From contig MZGM01000001.1 in NCBI GenBank assembly GCA_002085035.1, positions 1 through 43,778 on the forward strand: DNA of 43,778 nt, written 5' to 3'. The notes beneath the pieces are model-generated. The model was not told the origin of the DNA and ran no database searches. It worked only from the letters and a program-made list of their open reading frames with translations. Shown here piece by piece: positions 24,075 to 31,648 of the stretch. The position numbers and the translations under genes were made by a program. The stretch is from Candidatus Zhuqueibacterota bacterium 4484_219. Its GTDB lineage: Bacteria; Zhuqueibacterota; JdFR-76; 4484-219. Every line of letters begins with the position of its first letter. Position 1 is the stretch's first letter.

Positions 24075-24548
24075 ATGTTTCAAAGCTTAAGGATCAAACT
24101 AATTGTAGTGGGGAAAACTAAAACTTCCTACATCCAGCAGGGGATCGATGATTTCCTGAAGCGTCTTTCTCGTTATGCCCAGGTGGAAATGAGTGTGGTG
24201 AAGCCAGTGGTAAAACATCCCGAGGGGCAGATTCTAACTCTTGAAGGTGAAAATTTGCTGAAGAAAGTTGCACCAGATGATTATGTGGTAGCATTAGATC
24301 GAAAAGGGAGACAGTTCAATTCGGAACAATTTTCCCGATTCTTTGTCGAATGTATGAATAAAGGTCGAAGCCATATCGCCTTTATTATTGGTGGCCAACT
24401 AGGTCTTGCAGAAGATGTGCAGCAAAAAGCGAACATGGTACTTTCTCTTTCGGCGATGACCTTCACCCATGATATGAGTCGTCTCATTTTGTTGGAACAG
24501 ATTTATCGCGCAATGACTATTCTCCATGGTGAACCATATCATAGGTGA
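24075..24548 (+). CDS. rlmH: 23S rRNA (pseudouridine1915-N3)-methyltransferase RlmH
   Basis: A SPOUT methyltransferase of 157 residues, the usual length. RIKLIVVGKTK at the start, LLKKVAPDDYVVALDRKGRQFNSE in the middle, the knot segment HIAFIIGGQLGLAEDV and MTFTHDMSRLILLEQIYRA, ending in GEPYHR as RlmH proteins do. It methylates pseudouridine 1915 in helix 69 of 23S rRNA using SAM. The SAM-binding GG and the C-terminal His-Arg are present. It lies alone in a gap between export-related genes; only a weak ribosome site is seen. Confidence 0.95.
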   Translation: MFQSLRIKLIVVGKTKTSYIQQGIDDFLKRLSRYAQVEMSVVKPVVKHPEGQILTLEGENLLKKVAPDDYVVALDRKGRQFNSEQFSRFFVECMNKGRSHIAFIIGGQLGLAEDVQQKANMVLSLSAMTFTHDMSRLILLEQIYRAMTILHGEPYHR

Positions 24549-24647
24549 AATATTTTTAGCTATACGAACCTACGAGAGGGGTTTTAGCTCCTTTCTAAAA
24601 TCGATGAGTTTTATCAACTAACTTTCATAGTTTCAAGGGGTTGTGCT

Positions 24648-26384
24648 TTGAACGGAAATCCTGTCGATTATGATATTTCAAAATCGGGTTTGATAATTCT
24701 TCTTTTTACTACAACTATTTTGGCAATAAGTTGTGCAAATGTGGGCTTTCCGCCCGGTGGGCCTGTCGATCGCACACCGCCAACTATTGTTGACACCTTT
24801 CCTTTTCCAGCCAGCCTAAAGGTGGATCGTAATGTAACAGTGAGCATTACTTTCAGTGAACGCGTGGATCGTCGTTCGGTAGAGGAAACATTATTTATTG
24901 CTCCCAATCCTGGCAAGAATTTACGATTAAAATGGAAGGGGAAAAGGTTAGTTATTTGTTTTACTAAACCGCTACGCCCTGATCAAACCTATGTGATTAC
25001 TATTGGGACAAGCACACGCGACTTACGTGGTAATCACATGAAGGAGTCGTTTTCGTTAGCTTTTTCCACAGGTGATCATCTGGATCGGGGGGTGATTTCT
25101 GGACGAGTGTATGGCGTTACTAATCCTCAGGAGGTTTCAATCTGGGGATATTTCCTGGAGCAAGATGAGTTAGACCCTCGAAAAATTTTTCCAGATTACG
25201 TTACCCAGTGTGATCTGAAAGGACGTTTTCAATTTAGCAATTTAGCTCTCCGAAATTACCGAATTTTTGCCATTATCGACCGGGACAAAAATTTGCTTTA
25301 CACCCCCGGCTACGATGCTATTGGTGTGCCTTCTAAAGATGTCTCCCTTTCGCCCAGTAAGCCCCAGAGTAAAGAGTGTCTGTTTCGGGTAGCTGTTCAT
25401 GACACTACTAAACTGTCGTTGTTGGGTATTTCAGTACCGGATCGGCGGCACCTTGAGCTGCGTTGCAATAAACCAGTGGATGCAGTTGATGTGGTTCGGG
25501 AAAATTTCACCCTGTACTCTGATTCACTGCAACGAAGTTTACCAATTCAAGCGGTGTATCTCGATCGACAAAATCCTGTCTACATTCACTTTGTAGTGGA
25601 TTTGCCATGTCCAGGGGAGTATCAGCTTTTGGTGCGTCGATTACGGGATCAATTTGGCAATGTTCTGCCCGTAGATAGGGCTAAAATCAAATTTGTGAAA
25701 GCTACAATAAATCCTGATACACTCCATCCCCGATTGTTGAGCTTTTATCCTCCTGATAGCACCCGGAATTTATTGCCCAATGAATCTCTGGAGCTAATTT
25801 TTAGCGAGGCAATGGACAGCGTTTCTGTTGAAACTAACTTTTGGGTGCTGGATTCAGCTAATGCACTGGTTGCCGGAAAATTTGAATGGCTTAATCCAGC
25901 GGTGGTGCAATTTCGACCCTGGACTAACAACAAGCAGTCAGGCTGGGTTAGTCGGATGGCCTACAGGGTATTTCTTCGGGCTGATTCGGTGTGCGACATT
26001 AGTGGTAACTGTTTAGGTGATAGTCTTCTAAATTGGCGTTTTTGGGTAGTGAATCAAGACACTCTGAGTTCTATCTCTGGAGTTGTAAAAGATGAAGATC
26101 CTGCTGGGGTGGGTAAAATTTTTCTCACTGCTACTCAGGTGAAAGGAGGTAAGGCTACTACAACGATAAGATTAGATTCATTAGGTTCGTATGAGTTTTC
26201 TTACCTTCTGCCGGGGATTTACACAATCGAAGGCTTCCGCGACGCTGATGGCAATGGACGTTATTCATTAGGGAAACCGTATCCGTTCATTCCAGCGGAG
26301 CGGTTCGTCGTTTATCCCGATTCCATCGCTGTGCGTGCTCGCTGGCCAAACGAAGGTAATGATATTATTTTTCGAAATGATTGA
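24648..26384 (+). CDS. Ig-like (Big_5) domain lipoprotein of FCB type
   Basis: A 578-residue protein starting at a TTG with AAGGGG seven bases before it. The signal IILLFTTTILAISC leads to CANVGFPPGGPVDRTPP, a typical head of Bacteroidetes/FCB lipoproteins with Big_5 domains. Residues about 45-130 form one such domain (PPTIVDTFPFPASLKVDRNV, VSITFSERVD, YVITIGTSTRDLRGN). A second copy is at about 355-460 (PRLLSFYPPDSTRNLLPNES, LELIFSEAMDSVSVE, VCDISGNCLGD). A carboxypeptidase-regulatory-like end follows (YLLPGIYTIEGFRDADGNGR). It is probably a surface or periplasmic structural or adhesive protein. No catalytic residues are apparent. Confidence 0.8.
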   Translation: MNGNPVDYDISKSGLIILLFTTTILAISCANVGFPPGGPVDRTPPTIVDTFPFPASLKVDRNVTVSITFSERVDRRSVEETLFIAPNPGKNLRLKWKGKRLVICFTKPLRPDQTYVITIGTSTRDLRGNHMKESFSLAFSTGDHLDRGVISGRVYGVTNPQEVSIWGYFLEQDELDPRKIFPDYVTQCDLKGRFQFSNLALRNYRIFAIIDRDKNLLYTPGYDAIGVPSKDVSLSPSKPQSKECLFRVAVHDTTKLSLLGISVPDRRHLELRCNKPVDAVDVVRENFTLYSDSLQRSLPIQAVYLDRQNPVYIHFVVDLPCPGEYQLLVRRLRDQFGNVLPVDRAKIKFVKATINPDTLHPRLLSFYPPDSTRNLLPNESLELIFSEAMDSVSVETNFWVLDSANALVAGKFEWLNPAVVQFRPWTNNKQSGWVSRMAYRVFLRADSVCDISGNCLGDSLLNWRFWVVNQDTLSSISGVVKDEDPAGVGKIFLTATQVKGGKATTTIRLDSLGSYEFSYLLPGIYTIEGFRDADGNGRYSLGKPYPFIPAERFVVYPDSIAVRARWPNEGNDIIFRND

Positions 26385-26414
26385 GTTACTCATCGAAAAA
26401 ATAAGAGGTTAACT

Positions 26415-27194
26415 ATGTTTGGACGGATCAAAGGAAGAATAAGATTTGACAAAAAAGGATTGGTACCAGCTATTGTTCAGGATGCTGTGTCGCAAGAAGT
26501 GTTAATGATAGTGCGCATGGATAAGAAAGCTCTTAAAAAAACAATGGATAGCGGGGACCTATGGCTGTACAACCGTAGTCTCAAGAAAGTTTGGAAAAAA
26601 GGGCAACATAGCGGCAACACAATGACAGTTAAATCTATACGTCTCCATCACAACAAAAATGCTTTGTTGGTTTTAGTTATTCCCCATGGACCTGCTTGTC
26701 ATACTGGCAATAATACCTGCTTTTATGAAACCTACTGGCAAGGAGAAGAGATTGCTGATGAACTAAATAAAGAAATGGCAGAGAGAGAGGAGAGTGATTC
26801 CAATTTGAGAACGGCACCAGAGCCTGATGAACAGAACACCATTTCTGCTGATGAATCTGAGGTTGAATCGAGGGTTACTGAGGAATTTCAAGCGAAACAG
26901 GATGATGTTTTAAGTCAGGTGTATAGTCTAATTCAGAGACGACGGGCAAATCCTGTGGCTGGTTCCTCCAGGTCGCAGCTTTTCGGGTTGGGAAAGGAAG
27001 AAATAGCCAAAAGGTTGGGAACCGAAGCGGTCACCCTTGCTTTGAGTTTAACGCAAGCTCAATCGCAAAAAATTGTGCACAAGTCTGTTGACCTATTGTA
27101 TCTTTGGTTGTTACTTTTGGCGGATCAGGGTATTTCATTAGCGGATGTTCTACGGGAATTGTGGCGGCGGTACCAGGACGAAGAGGTAGATTAA
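26415..27194 (+). CDS. HisIE-like protein with degenerate active sites in both domains
   Basis: By order and sequence this is a HisI (phosphoribosyl-AMP cyclohydrolase) domain, residues 10-105, an acidic linker to about 165, and a HisE (phosphoribosyl-ATP pyrophosphatase) domain, 166-253. HisI landmarks are GLVPAIVQDAVSQEVLM, SLKKVWKKGQHSGNTMTVKS and GPACHTGNNTCF, so two zinc Cys (95 and 102) remain. The metal segment normally written DCDxD is HHNKN here (78-82), which removes the third zinc Cys and the magnesium Asp residues. In HisE, GEEAxE is GTEAVTL and the ExxDLxYH element is HKSVDLLYL, so the acidic metal ligands are mostly gone. No other his genes are nearby. It is either a non-enzymatic or repurposed paralogue, or a very divergent enzyme. 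Confidence 0.75.
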   Translation: MFGRIKGRIRFDKKGLVPAIVQDAVSQEVLMIVRMDKKALKKTMDSGDLWLYNRSLKKVWKKGQHSGNTMTVKSIRLHHNKNALLVLVIPHGPACHTGNNTCFYETYWQGEEIADELNKEMAEREESDSNLRTAPEPDEQNTISADESEVESRVTEEFQAKQDDVLSQVYSLIQRRRANPVAGSSRSQLFGLGKEEIAKRLGTEAVTLALSLTQAQSQKIVHKSVDLLYLWLLLLADQGISLADVLRELWRRYQDEEVD

Positions 27195-27196
27195 CG

Positions 27197-28798
27197 TTAT
27201 TTTCTTTTATTCAGAGTAGATATGGTTAGCAATTTAGCTGCTTCAGGGAAATAGTCCATGGCTTTTTGGAGTACGGAGTCACGAGTTAAATTTACTTGAA
27301 ATTGACCATCCTTTCCCCAGACGATGTAAGCGATTTGTCGTTTAAGAAGAAAGCGAATATCTTTAGCGTTCTGTTGGAATTTTTCTTTACTGATTTCGGG
27401 CTTAATCTTCATTACATATTCAGCAAAATTGTCAAGCGTTTCTGGGGGAAGTTGGTAATTTTGAGCAAAATCTATTACATCCATTTGTCTAATTTGGGGA
27501 TTGTTTTTGAGAAATTCTTCAGCGAAAGTGTAGAAAAAGCGCTGTTCATCATAGATTAAATCAATAGTAAATTTTGAAGGAGGTTTTTCGTTGCTAGTTA
27601 GCCAGATGTCGGGTGCAATGCCACCACCTCCGTACACGGTACGGCCGGCAAATGTTTTGAATTTTGGTAACTTGGCTAATTGTTGTTGTCTTAGACTGTC
27701 GTTGTAAGCTTCGCGGTAATAATCCTCCCAGGACTTATGGCTAAAATCCCGTTGAATAAGACGCCCCGAAGGAGTGTAATACTTAGCAGTAGTGATTAGC
27801 AGAACCGAGCCATCGGAAAAAGGGTATTGGGTTTGTACCAGACCTTTACCAAATGTTGTTTGTCCCACAATAAGGCCGCGATCCCAATCCTGGATAGCAC
27901 CGGCGACAATTTCCGAAGCAGAAGCACTTGTATGATCTACAAGTACAATAAGAGGAAACATCGGATGCACTCCTTGAGGAGAGGCAAAATACTCTCGATA
28001 GGCTGCAGGGATACGTCCCTTGGTGTAGACAATCATTTTGCCCCCGGGAATGAATTTGTTGGCCACCTCTACCGCCATCTGCAAATAACCACCGCTGTTA
28101 CCTCGCAGATCAAGAATAAGTTTTTCCAAACCTTGAGCTTCCAGATTTGTTAGTGCTGTTTCCAGTTCTTGACCTGTAGTTCTGGAGAATCGAGCAATGC
28201 GAATATAGCCTAACCCGGGACGGAGAAAAGTCGCTTGTGGAATACTTTCAACTTCGATTTTTTGGCGGACAATTGTAAACTCCTTGGGTTTGTCCCATCC
28301 TTGACGTTCTACAGTAACCCGTACAGTGGTTCCAGGAGGTCCCATTAGTTTTTTGGGCACATCATTACGTTTGATGCCGATAGCCGATTCGCCGTTTATC
28401 TCTATGATTCGATCGCCCGGTAACAGACCCAGTTTATGAGACGGACCGCCTTCCATCACAGACATGATGGTGATTTTATTCTTGATGATGTCAAAACTGA
28501 TACCGATACCGGAGTAGCCCTGATAGGTTTTGCTCCAATTTTTGAATTCTTCTGCGGTCAGATAAGTAGTGTGAGGGTCTAAGTTTTTGATCATCCCCCG
28601 GATGGCATCATCGATAAGGCTGGTAGGATTAACCTCTTCAACGTAAACGCTTTCGATTGTGTTAAGTACCGCGTTGAAAACTTGAATTTTCTGGTAAAGA
28701 TTTTTTGTCTGGGAAATCCCGTAATTACTGGACCCCTCTGCCCAGAAAAAAACAAATATCAACGCGCAGGCAACAATTATTTTAGAACGCTTTTTCAT
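27197..28798 (-). CDS. ctpA: S41 family C-terminal processing peptidase (CtpA/Prc type)
   Basis: A 533-residue periplasmic or membrane-anchored serine protease with an N-terminal helix (IIVACALIFVFFWA), NLDPHTTYLTAEEF, a PDZ domain at about 95-180 (YSGIGISFDII, LGLLPGDRIIEINGE), and the S41 core. The likely Ser/Lys dyad is Ser295 in DHTSASASEIV and Lys318 in TTFGKGLVQ; LILDLRGNSGGYL is also typical. Such enzymes trim or degrade proteins from their C-terminus. The C-terminal 150 residues are the usual helical extension. AAAGGA precedes the ATG. It is the second gene of a two-gene minus-strand unit and converges on the HisIE-like gene with a gap of two bases and no visible terminator. Confidence 0.93.
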   Translation of the reverse strand: MKKRSKIIVACALIFVFFWAEGSSNYGISQTKNLYQKIQVFNAVLNTIESVYVEEVNPTSLIDDAIRGMIKNLDPHTTYLTAEEFKNWSKTYQGYSGIGISFDIIKNKITIMSVMEGGPSHKLGLLPGDRIIEINGESAIGIKRNDVPKKLMGPPGTTVRVTVERQGWDKPKEFTIVRQKIEVESIPQATFLRPGLGYIRIARFSRTTGQELETALTNLEAQGLEKLILDLRGNSGGYLQMAVEVANKFIPGGKMIVYTKGRIPAAYREYFASPQGVHPMFPLIVLVDHTSASASEIVAGAIQDWDRGLIVGQTTFGKGLVQTQYPFSDGSVLLITTAKYYTPSGRLIQRDFSHKSWEDYYREAYNDSLRQQQLAKLPKFKTFAGRTVYGGGGIAPDIWLTSNEKPPSKFTIDLIYDEQRFFYTFAEEFLKNNPQIRQMDVIDFAQNYQLPPETLDNFAEYVMKIKPEISKEKFQQNAKDIRFLLKRQIAYIVWGKDGQFQVNLTRDSVLQKAMDYFPEAAKLLTISTLNKRK

Positions 28799-28828
28799 GG
28801 TTTTCCTTTTATGAAATGATGTTTGAGT

Positions 28829-30091
28829 TCAACGAATCATTTGACTTTGAATAAGCTTCGGAGAGATCATGTTTCGTTCAGTGTAAAGGCACACTCGATT
28901 CCGTCCCAGATTTTTAGCATAGTACAATGCTGCGTCGGCTTTTATCAGAAGCTCTTTGGTGATTTTAGCGTCATTAGGATAGGTAGCAGCTCCCAGACTT
29001 ATGGTTAAGCAGTTATTTGGCTGTATTTCTTCTTTGAAGAAAGGGTATTCTTCCACGTTTTGGCGCAGACGCTCGCAGAATATTTTGGTACCTTTTTCAT
29101 CTACTTCCGGGAGAATAATGCAAAACTCTTCGCCACCATAGCGTGCCACTACATCAGTGTCGCGGACCGAATTCATAAGGATTTTGGCAATTTGCTTAAG
29201 TACCTGGTCTCCGGCCGGATGCCCCAGAGTATCGTTGTAGTTCTTAAAATGATCCACATCAAGGATTACTAAAGATACCGGGCGAGCACTGCGGCGTGCT
29301 CGAGAAACTTCATCCCGCAGCCTAATCCGAAAATAACGGTAATTGTACAGCCCGGTCAATTCGTCGGTAATGGACTGTTCCTTCAAACGGTGGTAAAGTT
29401 GAGCATTTGCTATGGCCACAGCAACAATGTTGGAAATAAGAGTTAGCATCTCAAGATCAGTCTGAGTATATGGTTCGCCATTGATTTTTGATCCTGATAC
29501 CATTATGCCAATTAGCTTATGGGAATGGATTAAGGGAGTGATCACCTCCGAATCGTAATGTCGAAAATACTCGATCTCCTTAAGAGAAGTTAATTCATCA
29601 GCTATGACTATTGGTTGGCGTTTCTGGAATACTGTTTCGACAATATTATCGGTGGTCTCAAAAGTTAGTTTTTCAGCCTCTTCTTCAGTCAATCCTTTCG
29701 CTTTGCTAACATGTAAAGTGCGTTTGTTATGAGTATCTACTAAATAAAGAACGGCATTTTTAATGCGTAGCTGTCCGATTACGGTATTGAGATAGGAGTT
29801 TATTAACTGTTCTAACTCCCGAATAGCAGTAAGATCCAAACTTATTTGGAAGAGATTATGTAATTCATAAATGTGTCGTTTCAGTTCTCGATTGAGTAAT
29901 GTTAACTCCTGAGTTTTGGAGTCGATTTGCTGACGGTATGCCTTGGTTTTCAGCAACACTCCGGATTCAGTCAATTCATCAGTAATTGTCAAAATACGTG
30001 AGCTGAGTTTGCGGTTAGCTAAAATAGCAATAGTAAGCAGAAGTACTGCTCCTACAAACAGTTTGTAGCCAACAGATACGGATGTAAACAC
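28829..30091 (-). CDS. GAF-GGDEF diguanylate cyclase with membrane anchor
   Basis: 420 residues: an N-terminal membrane helix (LFVGAVLLLTIAILANRK), a coiled coil (40-80), a GAF domain at about 85-235 (ELHNLFQISLDLTAI, LISNIVAVAIANAQLY) and a GGDEF domain from about 245. The active-site motif is GGEEF, inside VVARYGGEEFCIILPEVD, with an RxxD inhibitory site (RDTD) five residues before it. LYNYRYFRIRLRDEVSRARR, VSLVILDVDHFKNYNDTLGH and AALYYAKNLGRNRV fit the fold. It should make cyclic di-GMP from two GTP with product feedback. A good minus-strand promoter (30147-30175) stands 56 bases upstream of the start. The GAF domain may sense a small ligand. Confidence 0.93.
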   Translation of the reverse strand: MFTSVSVGYKLFVGAVLLLTIAILANRKLSSRILTITDELTESGVLLKTKAYRQQIDSKTQELTLLNRELKRHIYELHNLFQISLDLTAIRELEQLINSYLNTVIGQLRIKNAVLYLVDTHNKRTLHVSKAKGLTEEEAEKLTFETTDNIVETVFQKRQPIVIADELTSLKEIEYFRHYDSEVITPLIHSHKLIGIMVSGSKINGEPYTQTDLEMLTLISNIVAVAIANAQLYHRLKEQSITDELTGLYNYRYFRIRLRDEVSRARRSARPVSLVILDVDHFKNYNDTLGHPAGDQVLKQIAKILMNSVRDTDVVARYGGEEFCIILPEVDEKGTKIFCERLRQNVEEYPFFKEEIQPNNCLTISLGAATYPNDAKITKELLIKADAALYYAKNLGRNRVCLYTERNMISPKLIQSQMIR

Positions 30092-30146
30092 ATCAAATTG
30101 GTGAACAGATTAGAAATGAAGTTCGGATTTGTGCTAAATTCATAAA

Positions 30147-30175
30147 AATATAATCATTCTTCACAGGAATGTCAA
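30147..30175 (-). promoter_or_regulatory. Sigma-70 type promoter for the diguanylate cyclase/ctpA unit
   Basis: On the minus strand TTGACA (30175-30170) is followed after 17 bases by TATATT (30152-30147). Both boxes are near the housekeeping consensus, and they lie 56-84 bases upstream of the first codon at 30091. It stands back to back with the plus-strand promoter at 30289. Confidence 0.7.
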
Positions 30176-30288
30176 GTATTTTCGTAGCAGGATTGTTTCT
30201 ATTGGTTAGTAAAATCAAGATGTTGTTCCTAAGTAGGCAAAGAAACTACTCGATATGGATGAGAAATAGTGCCACAGGCAGAATTTTC

Positions 30289-30317
30289 TTGACATTCTGG
30301 TAACGTTTTGCTAATTT
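30289..30317 (+). promoter_or_regulatory. Sigma-70 type promoter for the thiolase/FadJ operon
   Basis: TTGACA (30289-30294), a 17-base spacer, and TAATTT (30312-30317). The thiolase ATG follows at 30352 behind GGAGAGG. The bases after the -35 box (TTCTGGT) resemble those of the divergent promoter (TTCCTGT), which suggests a shared input or shared ancestry. Confidence 0.65.
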
Positions 30318-30351
30318 AGTTGCGGTTACGTGCTCACAGAGGAGAGGATAC

Positions 30352-31644
30352 ATGAAAGAGGTAGTAATTGTTGGAGGTTTACGCACGCCTTTTATCAAAG
30401 CCTGGACGTTGTTCAATTTCATTCCGGCGCAAGAGTTAGGGCGGGTTGTTGTTTCTGAACTTTTGCAACGATTAGAATTGGATCCTGCCCAGGTTGACGA
30501 AGTCATTTTTGGTAATATTGTTACCCCAGCGGAAGCGGCTAATATTGCTCGCGTTATTGCTTTAATGGGTGGACTTCCAGCGCATGTGCCAGCTTACACA
30601 ATTTCTCGCAATTGTGCTTCGGGGGTGGAGTCTATCGCACATGCTTACTACATGATTCAACGTGGGGAAGCCGAAATTGTAATTGCTGGTGGGGTGGAAT
30701 CGATGAGTAACATCCCGTTGATTTATCAAAAGGAAACGGCTGAAATTTTTACTGCTTTATCACGGGCCAAAAGTTTGAAGCAACGTCTACAGGCTTTTTT
30801 AAAATCTCGTCCTCGCCATTTTTTTAGACCTGTAATAGGGCTACAACAGGGATTGACTGATGGCTACTGTGGTTTAAATATGGGGGAAACTGCTGAAGTA
30901 TTGGCTCGCGAGTGGGTGATTACCAGGCAACAGCAAGATAAATTTGCTTTTACCAGTCATCAACGAGCCGCGGCTGCTGCCGAGGCTGGAAAGTTGAGGG
31001 AAGAAATTGTACCGGTTTACGTGCCACCCGATTACGAAGCAGTTCTTGACGATAATGGCATCCGCAAAGGACAGTCACTGGAAGCACTGGCAGAATTGAA
31101 ACCGGCATTCGACTCTTGTCATGGCACTGTTACCGCTGGCAACGCTAGTCAAATTACTGATGGTGCGGCTGCTGTGGTAGTTATGTCTGCCGAAAAGGCC
31201 AGAGCTCTTGGTTACGAGTCGCTGGGAAGTATCCGTACCTATGCTTATGCTGCTTTAAAGCCCACCCGAATGGGTTTGGGGCCGGCGCTGGCTATTCCCA
31301 AAGCTCTGGAAAAAGCTAAACTGCAATTTACTGATATTCAGTTGTGGGAAATCAATGAGGCTTTTGCTGCTCAGGTGTTAGCGGTAGAAAAGGCGTTGAA
31401 CTCCAAAAGATTTGCCCAAGAGTATCTTGGTAGAGATGAAGTTGTGGGAGAAATTGATGATGAAATGCTAAATGTGAACGGTGGGGCTATTGCTTTAGGG
31501 CATCCTGTGGGAGCTTCGGCAACCCGTTTGGTTATTACCCTACTTCGGGAGATGCAACGGCGCAATTTGCAGCTGGGATTGGTTTCTATGTGTGTTGGCG
31601 GGGGACAAGGTGCAGCAATGATTTTAGAGAGACTTACCAGGTGA
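30352..31644 (+). CDS. Acetyl-CoA acyltransferase (3-ketoacyl-CoA thiolase, FadI type)
   Basis: A 430-residue thiolase for the last step of beta-oxidation: 3-ketoacyl-CoA plus CoA to acetyl-CoA and a shortened acyl-CoA. The nucleophile Cys lies in TISRNCASGVESIAHAYYM, the catalytic triad blocks are LWEINEAFAAQ, NGGAIALGHPVGASATR and MCVGGGQGAAM, and GGVESMSNIP is the usual loop. Length and the insertion around residues 140-165 (RPRHFFRPVIGLQQGLTDG) fit the longer FadI-like and mitochondrial trifunctional types that pair with a FadJ-like partner. That partner gene follows directly. It is expressed from the promoter at 30289 and has a strong ribosome site. Confidence 0.94.
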   Translation: MKEVVIVGGLRTPFIKAWTLFNFIPAQELGRVVVSELLQRLELDPAQVDEVIFGNIVTPAEAANIARVIALMGGLPAHVPAYTISRNCASGVESIAHAYYMIQRGEAEIVIAGGVESMSNIPLIYQKETAEIFTALSRAKSLKQRLQAFLKSRPRHFFRPVIGLQQGLTDGYCGLNMGETAEVLAREWVITRQQQDKFAFTSHQRAAAAAEAGKLREEIVPVYVPPDYEAVLDDNGIRKGQSLEALAELKPAFDSCHGTVTAGNASQITDGAAAVVVMSAEKARALGYESLGSIRTYAYAALKPTRMGLGPALAIPKALEKAKLQFTDIQLWEINEAFAAQVLAVEKALNSKRFAQEYLGRDEVVGEIDDEMLNVNGGAIALGHPVGASATRLVITLLREMQRRNLQLGLVSMCVGGGQGAAMILERLTR

Positions 31645-31648
31645 AGAG

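Noticed and set aside
24549..24647. A terminator after rlmH
   Set aside because: AGGGG and CTCCT pair over only five positions, with one G-T pair, and no real T run follows.
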